Assembly: GCA_020445785.1 (NCBI GenBank)
Contig: JAGRFZ010000146.1
Location: forward strand, 1-39,244
Length of the DNA stretch: 39,244 nucleotides
Source of the DNA: Rhodocyclaceae bacterium
Lineage (GTDB): Bacteria > Pseudomonadota > Gammaproteobacteria > Burkholderiales > Rhodocyclaceae
Direction of reading: 5' to 3'
The notes under the pieces were generated by a model. The model saw only the letters and a list, made by a program, of their open reading frames with translations, did no database searches and was not told the DNA's origin. The position numbers were made by a program, and so were the translations under genes. Positions 1-8,849 of this stretch are shown piece after piece. Every line of letters starts with the position of its first letter. The stretch's first letter is position 1.

Positions 1-18
1 ACTGGTGAAATGTCCGGG

Positions 19-2571
19 CTAGGGTTGCGGTCTGCTCGCGCCCAGGGGCGCAGGGATGCCGAGGTGGAAGCCCTGGCCGAGTTCGATGTCGAATCCGCGC
101 AGGGCCTCCAGCACGGCTTCGGATTCGATGTGCTCGGCAAGGCAGCAGATGCCCAGTTCGCGCGCCAGGGCGGCGATGCTGCGAACCATCGCGCGATCAC
201 GGTCGTTGTCGAGCATGTTGGTGACGAACTCCCCTTCGATCTTCAAGTAGTCCACCGGGAAGCGCTTGAGGTAGTGGAACGACGAGAAGCCGGAGCCGAA
301 ATCGTCGATGGCCAGCCGGAAGCCTTCGTCGGTGAGACGGGATATGTAATGGTCGAGGACTTCCGGGTGGCGGATGGTTTCCCGTTCGGTGATCTCGAAC
401 ACGATGCGTCGGGCGTCGATGTCGGCGTCCTTGACGATGCGGCGGATCTCGGGAATGAATTCCTCGAGTACCAGCGCGCGCGGTGACGAGTTCAGGAAGA
501 TGCTGCCGGTAAAGCCGGAGGCGGAAAGTTGCGCAAGGGCCTGACGGATGACGATCAGATCGATCCGGTGCATGACGCCCATGCGTTCGGCCAGTGGCAC
601 GAAATCTTCGGCGCCGAGCGTGCCGCTGCTGCGCGGCAGGCGACTCAGTATCTCGTAGGCGACGATTTCGCCATCGGCCAGTCGTACGATCGGCTGGAAA
701 TACGGAATGAAGCTCCGTGCCTCGATCGCGTCGAACAACTGCAGGGTGCGCTCGCCAGCCGTGCGGAAGGTGTCGGCGAGGTCGTCGGTGGTCGGCACCC
801 GGAGCTGGCCCTTGGACTCGCTCTTGGCCTTGTAGAGCATGTTGTCGGCGAGCAGGAACAGATCCTTGGCGTCGCGCGCATGTTCGGGAAATGCCGCGAG
901 GCCGATCGTGAAGCCCGATTTGACGATGCTGCTGTCGGGGGCCAGCAGATCGAGTCGGGCGCCCGCGGCGATCATTCGCTCCGCGACGCTGCTGCCTTCG
1001 GAAATGCTGGCGCCGGGCAGCAGTGCGATGAATTCGTCGCCACCGTAGCGGGCGACGATGTCGTCCGGACGCACCGACTGGCGCAGGGCGCGTGCCACGG
1101 CCTGCAGAAAGCTGTCGCCGAAGGCGTGGCCGTGGCTGTCGTTGATGGACTTGAAATTGTCCACGTCCACCAGCAGGACGACGAAGCGGGTCTCGCGCCG
1201 CGCGGCTCTGGCGATCTCGTTTTCGAGCAGTTCCCAGAAAATGCGTTGGTTGTAGAGCTTGGTCAGCGGATCTCGCGTTGCAAAGTATTCGAGTTCGCTC
1301 GTGTAGCGGTGGATCGCCTTGACCGAGCCGACCACGTTGAGCAGGGTGGACAACACCGAATCGATGACCAATAGCCGGGCGGGATCTTCGGCCGGATCCG
1401 GCTGCAATCCGATGCCGACGATGCCGCCGATCTTCGGCGCATTGATGACCAGCGTCTTGGTCTGCAACTCGGTCTGGGCCTCGTCCGGATCGAGATCGGC
1501 CGACGGATCGGCAATGTTATGGCGAATGCTGCATTCGGCGGTGCTGTGATCGAGGGTGGTCTGCAGCAAGTTGCGACGCAGCGCCTTTTCGAAATTGGCG
1601 GTGAGCTGGGCGCTGGGGCGCTTGAGCCAGAACACCTCGATCTCGTAATCCTGCTGTCCGGTCTTGAAGATCGAGAAAAGGGCGTAGGTCGGCAGGATGG
1701 TGTTGATCTCGACCAGCAAGCTGGTGACGTAGTCCCGCCAGTCGCGCACCACTTCGGAAGTGATGATGAATTTCTCGAGCAGCCGGATCTCGAATTCGAG
1801 CATGTCGCGATCGACCGCGACGCCGCGCAGGCGCTCGGTGAGCCGCGAGATCTGCTCGCCGATGGGGGCGAATTCGGCGAAGGCGAGCATCGGCGGGCGG
1901 GTCGCGAGGTGTTTGAGATCGGAAACCGAATTGACCGCTTCGATGTCGCGCGAAAGCGCCGCGATCGAATGTCCCAGGCGCCGCGAGATATACACCACCA
2001 TGAGTAGCACGGCGACCGCCGTGATGGGGATCGCCGGCAGACCGGCGACCGTGAAGCGTTCGCGGTGGGCCTCGATCAGCGGGCCGATCGACTGCGCCAC
2101 CGATACCGCCCCGAGCACCGCGCCCGGCGCCGTGTTGGCGTGGCATCGAAGGCAGGCCTCCTCGGCCACCAGGGGCATGACATAGCGCACTTCGCCTTCA
2201 TCGTGACGCTCCACCGTGTGGCCACTGCGCACGGCCTGCAGAATCGCCGCGTCGGGCGGCGGTTGGTCGATCTCACCATAGAGCGCGGTGACGAAGGGCG
2301 AACGGTAGATCTCGATGCGGGCCGGAGTGCCGTCGGCGGCCTGGCTCAGCGATGCCAGAAAGGTCTCGAGCTGTTGCCGGTTCCAGCCGGTGCGCATAAG
2401 CTGGTACATGCCGCTGAAGCTGACCCGAGCCAACAACTGTGCGTCAGCGACCGCGTCGTCGCGCAGGCTGCGCTCGTAGGCTTCGGAAAAAGTGAAGTAG
2501 CCGAGCGCGAACAGCCCGGCTGCCAGGGCGGTCGAACAAACGACGAGAAGTCCGCGGACGGTTCGGGTCAT
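19..2571 (-). CDS. Membrane GGDEF/EAL protein with a c-heme DUF3365 sensor domain
   Basis: This is a predicted c-di-GMP enzyme with an extracytoplasmic heme sensor (850 aa from ATG 2571; an upstream in-frame Met is less likely because the signal anchor begins here). A membrane segment lies near residues 6-26. A DUF3365/Tll0287-like domain follows, with one heme site CLRCH near 140-144, then a second membrane segment near 177-196. A GAF-like region spans about 270-415. The GGDEF domain has an intact GGDEF near 510-514 and an RxxD inhibitory site (RPDD) nine residues before it. The EAL domain has EIL in place of EAL but keeps N, FEITE, DDFGSG and LKIEG, so phosphodiesterase activity is possible. 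It may couple redox state or a small ligand at the heme to c-di-GMP. It is divergent from the triheme cytochrome at 2685. Which activity dominates cannot be told from sequence. Confidence 0.9.
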   Translation of the reverse strand: MTRTVRGLLVVCSTALAAGLFALGYFTFSEAYERSLRDDAVADAQLLARVSFSGMYQLMRTGWNRQQLETFLASLSQAADGTPARIEIYRSPFVTALYGEIDQPPPDAAILQAVRSGHTVERHDEGEVRYVMPLVAEEACLRCHANTAPGAVLGAVSVAQSIGPLIEAHRERFTVAGLPAIPITAVAVLLMVVYISRRLGHSIAALSRDIEAVNSVSDLKHLATRPPMLAFAEFAPIGEQISRLTERLRGVAVDRDMLEFEIRLLEKFIITSEVVRDWRDYVTSLLVEINTILPTYALFSIFKTGQQDYEIEVFWLKRPSAQLTANFEKALRRNLLQTTLDHSTAECSIRHNIADPSADLDPDEAQTELQTKTLVINAPKIGGIVGIGLQPDPAEDPARLLVIDSVLSTLLNVVGSVKAIHRYTSELEYFATRDPLTKLYNQRIFWELLENEIARAARRETRFVVLLVDVDNFKSINDSHGHAFGDSFLQAVARALRQSVRPDDIVARYGGDEFIALLPGASISEGSSVAERMIAAGARLDLLAPDSSIVKSGFTIGLAAFPEHARDAKDLFLLADNMLYKAKSESKGQLRVPTTDDLADTFRTAGERTLQLFDAIEARSFIPYFQPIVRLADGEIVAYEILSRLPRSSGTLGAEDFVPLAERMGVMHRIDLIVIRQALAQLSASGFTGSIFLNSSPRALVLEEFIPEIRRIVKDADIDARRIVFEITERETIRHPEVLDHYISRLTDEGFRLAIDDFGSGFSSFHYLKRFPVDYLKIEGEFVTNMLDNDRDRAMVRSIAALARELGICCLAEHIESEAVLEALRGFDIELGQGFHLGIPAPLGASRPQP

Positions 2572-2627
2572 CGGCGGGCGGCGTGTCCGGCGTGGGGGTG
2601 CGCCGGGCGAACGCAGGAGGGGCACAC

Positions 2628-2643
2628 TGGTCCGCTTCCTGCA
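2628..2643 (+). promoter_or_regulatory. Weak sigma-54-like -24/-12 motif
   Basis: The sequence TGGTCCG-N4-CTGCA keeps the GG-N10-GC spacing of sigma-54 promoters but deviates at two of six -24 positions and one of five -12 positions. It would place a start near 2654, about 30 nt before the ATG at 2685. It is a candidate only because better motifs and a sigma-54 activator occur in the same window. Confidence 0.25.
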
Positions 2644-2684
2644 TTCGCGTGCAGTCCCTGTGCGCGCATGATGGTCAAGGCAAG

Positions 2685-3290
2685 ATGATGAGAGCTGACA
2701 ACCGCCTGTCGATGGCGCTGGTGCTGGGTATCGTGCTGTTCACGGGCGACCCGGCGGTGGCTTTCCTGCGTCCGGCGAAGATTCCCGAGGCGACGGACGA
2801 AGGACAACCCGCCGCAGCGCCCGCACCCGCGCCGGGGCCGGCGGTCGATCCGCGCTTCGATTCCTACGATCGGGCCAATCCCGACCATACGAGCCTGCAG
2901 CAGCCGGAAGAGGCGTTGCGCGGCTTTCCGCTGGATCAGAACGGCATGGTCGACTGGGCGCGGGCCCTGCGCGACGGCATCATTTCGCCGCGGGAGGTGC
3001 TCCAGGGCGACGAGACCTACCTGCCGCTCGATCTCGACGTCATCATGCGCAATACCAAAGGCATGCCCTACGTGCGCTTTCCCCACAAGACCCACACGGA
3101 ATGGTTGGCGTGCAGCAACTGCCACCCGGCCATCTTTGCGCAGAAGGCAGGGACCGCGAAGATCCGGATGGAGAACATCTTTCGTGGGGAATTCTGCGGC
3201 AAGTGCCACGACCGGGTGGCGTTCATCACCCACCGGGCCTGCTTCCGCTGTCACAGCGTACCGCAGCCGGGCCAAGCGATGCCGAACTAA
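2685..3290 (+). CDS. Triheme c7-type cytochrome (B-type paralog 3)
   Basis: Exported triheme cytochrome, 201 aa from ATG 2685, chosen because a signal peptide follows directly (MMRADNRL, then a hydrophobic stretch ending near AVAF). The C-terminal third holds CSNCH, CGKCH and CFRCH, with PHKTH just before the first site as likely distal ligands. This is the c(7)-type triheme domain pattern of periplasmic electron shuttles. The region before it (WARALRDGIISPRE) is shared with the proteins at 26734-27378 and 28711-29634, so all three are paralogs with the same N-terminal module. It stands alone, divergent from the GGDEF/EAL gene and convergent with the Crp/Fnr gene, whose stop is 9 bp away. Likely role: periplasmic electron carrier. 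Its partner is unknown. Confidence 0.9.
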   Translation: MMRADNRLSMALVLGIVLFTGDPAVAFLRPAKIPEATDEGQPAAAPAPAPGPAVDPRFDSYDRANPDHTSLQQPEEALRGFPLDQNGMVDWARALRDGIISPREVLQGDETYLPLDLDVIMRNTKGMPYVRFPHKTHTEWLACSNCHPAIFAQKAGTAKIRMENIFRGEFCGKCHDRVAFITHRACFRCHSVPQPGQAMPN

Positions 3291-3298
3291 GCGCACGC

Positions 3299-4024
3299 TC
3301 ACTCGGAGTTGATGACCAGCGACTTGAGCTTGTCCCGATCAAGTATGGTCACATTGCGCCCGCTCATTTCGATGACACGCTCGTCGATGAGGCGGCGCAG
3401 GATTCGCGAGAAGGACTCGTGCGTGAGCGAGAGCAGGGAGGCGACCGTCCGCTTCGGCGCCGGCAACTGGACCTGGGCCGCTTCGTGGGCACGATCGGAC
3501 AATTCGCTGAGGTAGGACGCGACGCGGGTGATGCCGAGTCGCGACGAGGTCGTGCAGATGGCGTCGATCAGCTTCTGGACTCGGCTCGACACCTCCCGCA
3601 GCATGCGCGCGGAAAGTTCCTGATCGGTTTCGATCGCCTGCATGACATGGTGGCGTTCGACGTGCACCAGGGTACATCGATCGACGGCCTGAGCCCACGA
3701 GCGGTACGAAGAATGCATGAAAATGCCGATCTCGCCGAACATCTGCCCGGAAGTGAACAGCTCGATCACCTTCTCGCGGCCGTCCGCGTCCTGGGCAAGC
3801 AGCTTGACCGAGCCGCCGATGACGAAATACAGCCCGGTCGGCGCGGTGCCGCGTCGGAAGATCGTCTGCCCGCGGGAGAAACCGGTCAGGCGCGCCTCGC
3901 TGGCCAGCATGCCGATGCTCTCGCCGGGCAGGCCGGCCAGAATCGGCATGCGTTCCAGCATCTTGTACAGATCGGGGCCGTTCACCTCGCTGGCGAACCG
4001 ATCACCGGTCGGCGTTGGCTGCAT
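3299..4024 (-). CDS. Crp/Fnr-family transcriptional regulator
   Basis: 241-aa regulator with a cyclic-nucleotide-type beta-roll (about residues 25-145, containing GEIGIF), a dimerisation helix and a C-terminal winged helix (about 160-235). The recognition helix THESFSR keeps the E-x-x-S-R pattern of FNR, predicting TTGAT-type half sites. The N-terminus has no cysteines, so it is not an Fe-S FNR; a Dnr/NnrR-like or uncharacterised ligand sensor is more likely. A clear AGGGG ribosome site precedes ATG 4024. It sits 46 bp after the propeller gene and is probably the last gene of the 10376-3299 run. I found no convincing TTGAT-N4-ATCAA box in the intergenic regions here, so its targets are unknown. 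Confidence 0.9.
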   Translation of the reverse strand: MQPTPTGDRFASEVNGPDLYKMLERMPILAGLPGESIGMLASEARLTGFSRGQTIFRRGTAPTGLYFVIGGSVKLLAQDADGREKVIELFTSGQMFGEIGIFMHSSYRSWAQAVDRCTLVHVERHHVMQAIETDQELSARMLREVSSRVQKLIDAICTTSSRLGITRVASYLSELSDRAHEAAQVQLPAPKRTVASLLSLTHESFSRILRRLIDERVIEMSGRNVTILDRDKLKSLVINSE

Positions 4025-4070
4025 GTGCGTCCCCTCCCGAACGCGCCGCGCGGCGGCTCGCCCAGACGCG

Positions 4071-5342
4071 TCAATTGATGGCGTGGCCGCGAATGTGCGC
4101 GACCCCGCCGTAGCTTCCCACCCACAGGCTTCCGTCCTCGGTGGTGGCCATCGAAAACACCGCGTTGCTGAACAGCCCGTCGTCGGTCTTGAGGATCTTG
4201 TAGCCGTTCCCCTGCATCAACGCGAGGCCGTTGTTGGTGCCGATCCAGATGCGATCGTGGCGATCCCGATGGAGCATGAAGACGTGATTGCCGGGCAGCC
4301 CCTCCTTGGTCGTCACGTTCACCCACCGACCGTCCACATAGTGGGCCAGCCCGCCGCCCCAGGTGCCGGCCCAGACGCTGCCGTCCTTGTCCACCTCGAG
4401 AGCGACGATGTAGTTCGGGTTGTACGCCTGATTGACGTCCTGCAGGCCCATTTCGCGCTTCTGTTGGGCATGGTGCTGGGAGGCCTTTCCGGGATCGTCC
4501 TTGAAGGCGATGTCGTCGCGAACCTTTTCGTACGGCGCACCGACGCCGCGAGAGTGGTTCCAGTTCTCCCATTTGCCGTCGACGAAGCGTGCCATGCCAC
4601 CTTCCGTGGCGAGCCAGATCTCGCCGTCCTTGCCTTCGGCCAGACCATACACCCAGTCGTTGGGGAGGCCGCCGCCGGTACTTTCGACGGTATGCAGTTC
4701 CCACTGCGAACGATCTTTCAGCTTGCCGCCCTTGACCCGATTCACACCCGACCAGGTGGCGATCCAGACATCGCCGTCGCGGGTCTCGATGACGTCATAG
4801 ACGAAGGCGTCGCCGAGGCCCTCGGGAATGTTGAAGTTCTCCCAGGTGCCGCTGTCCTCGTCGAGCATCGACATGCCACCGCCGTAGGTGCCGACGGTGA
4901 GCTTGCCCTGGATGCGGCCGACATAGAACATGCCGTTGGAGAGCAAGCCGGTCTTGACGTCGAACAGCTTGAAGCGGTCGGTGGCAAGATCGTAGCGGAC
5001 GACGCCCCCCGAGGTGCCGACCCACATCGTGTCGCCGTCCGCAAATATCGATTTGACGTTCTTGTTGCCGACGCGGAAATGGGTGAAGCGCTCGGACGGA
5101 TCGAAACCGACCTTGCCTTCCCGGCGGTTTTGCCCCTGATGTGCGGCTGCCACGGCCTCGGCCGACGGTTGAGGCGTCGGTGTCGCGGCGGGTGCGGCGG
5201 GCTTCGGTGCGGAAGCGGCCGGACTCGGTGCTGCGGCAGGTGCCGGCGTGCTGCTTGCGCCCTGCTGTTTGCCGACAGTGTAGGCGCCGGCAATTGCGGC
5301 GCCTGCCACGATCACCGCGACCGCGAGTGTCTTGTGATTCAT
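4071..5342 (-). CDS. Exported Reg_prop-type beta-propeller protein 1
   Basis: 423-aa protein with an N-terminal hydrophobic anchor or signal (about residues 5-22), a Pro/Ala-rich linker to about residue 65, then beta-propeller blades to the end. Blades carry the two-component-propeller signature W-(V/I)-G-T/S followed by a turn and a GL-x-x-x-x-V strand (IWIGTNNGL, LWVGSYGG). In many hybrid kinases such repeats are the periplasmic sensor fused to a histidine kinase. Here there is no kinase domain, so the propeller is free-standing. It is a paralog of the next upstream gene, sharing WAGTWGGG/WIGTWGGG, YNPNY and GLGAP/GVGAP segments. It may act as a separate sensor or protein-docking scaffold in the periplasm; the ligand is unknown. 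Confidence 0.85.
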   Translation of the reverse strand: MNHKTLAVAVIVAGAAIAGAYTVGKQQGASSTPAPAAAPSPAASAPKPAAPAATPTPQPSAEAVAAAHQGQNRREGKVGFDPSERFTHFRVGNKNVKSIFADGDTMWVGTSGGVVRYDLATDRFKLFDVKTGLLSNGMFYVGRIQGKLTVGTYGGGMSMLDEDSGTWENFNIPEGLGDAFVYDVIETRDGDVWIATWSGVNRVKGGKLKDRSQWELHTVESTGGGLPNDWVYGLAEGKDGEIWLATEGGMARFVDGKWENWNHSRGVGAPYEKVRDDIAFKDDPGKASQHHAQQKREMGLQDVNQAYNPNYIVALEVDKDGSVWAGTWGGGLAHYVDGRWVNVTTKEGLPGNHVFMLHRDRHDRIWIGTNNGLALMQGNGYKILKTDDGLFSNAVFSMATTEDGSLWVGSYGGVAHIRGHAIN

Positions 5343-5376
5343 TGCGTTGAAACTCCTGAATTTCCGTCAATCGAGT

Positions 5377-6435
5377 TCATTTCGTGCCGACGCGGGCGAC
5401 GCCGTGCCGGGTGCCGGCCCAGATCGAACCATCCGGGGCGACGGCCAATGCATAGACGTTGGCGTCGAGCAACCCATCCGCGACGGTGATGTTCTGGAAC
5501 TGCTTGCCGTCGTAGCGGCTGACGCCCCCATTGGTGCCGAACCAGAGGACGCCGTCGTGGTCGCGGGCGATCGAATAGACGATGGTGCCGGCGAGCCCGT
5601 CCTTGACCGTGTAGCTTTCGAAATTGCTGCCGTCGAAGCGGCTGACGCCGCCCCCCCAGGTGCCGATCCAGACCTTCTGATCCTGATCGACGTGCACTGC
5701 AAAACAGTAGTTGGGATTGTAGGTCTGCATGCCGGCGGCCAGCGTCGACAGGTCGTGGCGGCTGCGGGTGCCGAGACCGGTGTTGGTGCTGGATGGCCGG
5801 TCGTCGGCGTTGGGTGCGCCAAGGCCGTTTTCATGGGTCCATGCGTGCCAGTTCTGGCCGTCGTACATCGACAGGCCACCTTCGGTGCCGAACCACACCT
5901 TGCCGGAGGCATCCACGTCGAGGCCATAGACCCACTCGTTGATCAATTCTTTGACATAGGTCGTGAACTCGCCCGTCTCCACATCGAAACGGTTCGCGCC
6001 TGCCCAGGTTCCGATCCAGAGATCGCCATCGGTGCCGTTGGCGAACGAGTAGATCCAGTAGTCGGCGAGCCCGTGCATCGGGAAATAGGTCTTCCACTCA
6101 CCGTCCTTGTAGGTCGAGGCGCCGCCGGCATTGGTGCCGAACCACTTGTAGCCCCGGGTGTCGGTGCTGATCGCGAAGACGTACTCGTTGGCCAGACCGT
6201 CGTCTCGGGTGAACGTGTGCTTGGGCGTGTTCGAGGTCAGGTCGATGGCGTGCACGCCGCTCGAGGTGCCGACCCACATGGTGTTCTCGGCCTGATCGAG
6301 ATGCAGTGAGCGGACATAGACGTTCTGCCCGACGTTGAAGGTTTCGAGAACCACGGGCTTGCCGTCCTGGGCGGTGGCGCCGAGGCTGGTGGCGAGCAGA
6401 GCGGAGAAGGCGAGACGTCGCAAAAGGCTGGGCAT
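5377..6435 (-). CDS. Exported Reg_prop-type beta-propeller protein 2
   Basis: 352 aa with a cleavable signal peptide (MPSLLRRLAFSALLATSLGATAQ), then Reg_prop blades to the end with repeated W-x-G-T motifs (MWVGTSSGV, LWIGTWAG, VWFGTEGG, VWIGTWGGG, LWFGTNGG, IWAGTRHG). Like its neighbour at 4071-5342 it has no kinase or output domain. The two are 34 bp apart and co-linear, pointing to tandem duplication. The monoheme cytochrome lies 12 bp upstream, so cytochrome and propellers are probably co-transcribed. Function not known; a periplasmic binding or docking role is inferred from the fold. Confidence 0.85.
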   Translation of the reverse strand: MPSLLRRLAFSALLATSLGATAQDGKPVVLETFNVGQNVYVRSLHLDQAENTMWVGTSSGVHAIDLTSNTPKHTFTRDDGLANEYVFAISTDTRGYKWFGTNAGGASTYKDGEWKTYFPMHGLADYWIYSFANGTDGDLWIGTWAGANRFDVETGEFTTYVKELINEWVYGLDVDASGKVWFGTEGGLSMYDGQNWHAWTHENGLGAPNADDRPSSTNTGLGTRSRHDLSTLAAGMQTYNPNYCFAVHVDQDQKVWIGTWGGGVSRFDGSNFESYTVKDGLAGTIVYSIARDHDGVLWFGTNGGVSRYDGKQFQNITVADGLLDANVYALAVAPDGSIWAGTRHGVARVGTK

Positions 6436-6447
6436 GGGTATGGGTCG

Positions 6448-6750
6448 TCAGCGGTGTAGGGTTCTGAGGTAGGCGATGACGTCGCGAATCTCCTGCGTAC
6501 GCAGGAGGCCGAGGAAGCCCGGCATCACGTTCTTGCCGTTCTCGATCGATTCGATCAGCATCGTGTCGGGCTGCATCATACGTTCGCCCTTGGCGAAGCT
6601 CGGGGCGGAAGGCAGCACCGGGTGACCACCGACGCCGTGGCATACCGCGCAGTGCATTTCGTAGATCTGTTTGCCGTTGATCGGGTCCGCGGCCAGTGCC
6701 GTGGCAGAGGCGAACAGGGTCACGATGACCGCCAGCATGGTTCGTTTCAT
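6448..6750 (-). CDS. Small monoheme class I cytochrome c
   Basis: 100-aa periplasmic cytochrome. A signal peptide runs to about residue 21 (ending ALAADP), one CAVCH heme site lies near residues 36-40, and a C-terminal Met ligand sits in NVMPGF before the final helix DVIAYLRTLH. This is the minimal cytochrome c6/c5-like fold and normally shuttles one electron between membrane complexes. It lies between the Sel1 gene (9 bp upstream) and the two propellers, inside the operon that begins with the kinase. It may pass electrons to or from the triheme cytochromes, or be part of the sensing circuit; the sequence does not decide. Confidence 0.9.
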   Translation of the reverse strand: MKRTMLAVIVTLFASATALAADPINGKQIYEMHCAVCHGVGGHPVLPSAPSFAKGERMMQPDTMLIESIENGKNVMPGFLGLLRTQEIRDVIAYLRTLHR

Positions 6751-6759
6751 GGCGCGCTC

Positions 6760-7395
6760 CTACTGGTTGGCCGCGGCTGCCTTGGCATCGCCGGCCTTCT
6801 TGGTCCAAAGTTCCGCCCGCTCGGGATCCGGGGCAATGCCCAGCATTCCCTTAGAATATGCCATCGACAGCGCGTCGATCGAACGGATGTAGCCGCTTTC
6901 TGCACTCTTGGTCAGGATCTCTTCCGCGTACGGCTGTTCGGTCGGCGGTGCCAGCATGCCGTTGAGCAGGGCGTCGGCCAGCGCATTCCAGGAGTAGGCG
7001 TGGCCGAGGGCGGCCGCACGCTTGAGCAATTCGAGACCTTTTTCGATGTCCTGCTCGACACCGTCTCCGCTGATCGTCATCGAGGCCAGTCCATAGATGC
7101 CGTCCGGGAAATCCTGCTCGGCCGACAGCTTGTAGTAGCGGTACGCCTCTTCGTTGTACTCGCCGAGGTCCAGGATGTAGGCCAGAACGGCCTGGGCGTG
7201 GGGGTGGCCGGCGTCGGCCGCGCGGCGCAGCGGTTCCATCGCCGAGAAGAGATCGCCGCCGCGAAAGGCGGACATGCCGGCTTGGTAATCGCTGTCGACG
7301 TCGGCGTGGGCCGCGAACGGCGCCGCAGCGAGCAGCGCGGCGAGGGTCAGCGACCTGAAAGCGAGAAAGCATTTCTTTGCGACGGGAAAGCTCAT
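6760..7395 (-). CDS. Exported Sel1-repeat (SLR) protein
   Basis: 211 aa with an N-terminal signal peptide (hydrophobic stretch ending near AAPFAAHAD) and several Sel1-like helical repeats across about residues 30-200, recognisable as A-x-x-G-x-x-x-A-x-x-x-L with G-x-G or A-x-L-G turns (ADAGHPHAQAVLAYI, AAALGHAYSWNALADAL). Such solenoids mediate protein-protein contacts, often in signalling or envelope assembly. It follows the response regulator by 43 bp and precedes the monoheme cytochrome by 9 bp. A second Sel1 protein lies at 10649-11182, so the two flank the kinase-regulator pair. Partners are unknown. Confidence 0.85.
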   Translation of the reverse strand: MSFPVAKKCFLAFRSLTLAALLAAAPFAAHADVDSDYQAGMSAFRGGDLFSAMEPLRRAADAGHPHAQAVLAYILDLGEYNEEAYRYYKLSAEQDFPDGIYGLASMTISGDGVEQDIEKGLELLKRAAALGHAYSWNALADALLNGMLAPPTEQPYAEEILTKSAESGYIRSIDALSMAYSKGMLGIAPDPERAELWTKKAGDAKAAAANQ

Positions 7396-7438
7396 GGTGA
7401 TTTGCGTCCGGAGGGTTGGGGCGAATTGCGTGGTTGGC

Positions 7439-8809
<1,371 letters not shown>

Positions 8810-8849
8810 CGCGTAGTCTCTCCTCCCGGTTGCCCGGTGTTGCGTGCGA

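Noticed and set aside
3717-5489. Long open frame on the plus strand (590 codons) opposite the Crp/Fnr and propeller genes
   Set aside because: It crosses two good minus-strand genes and their junction and has no domain signal.
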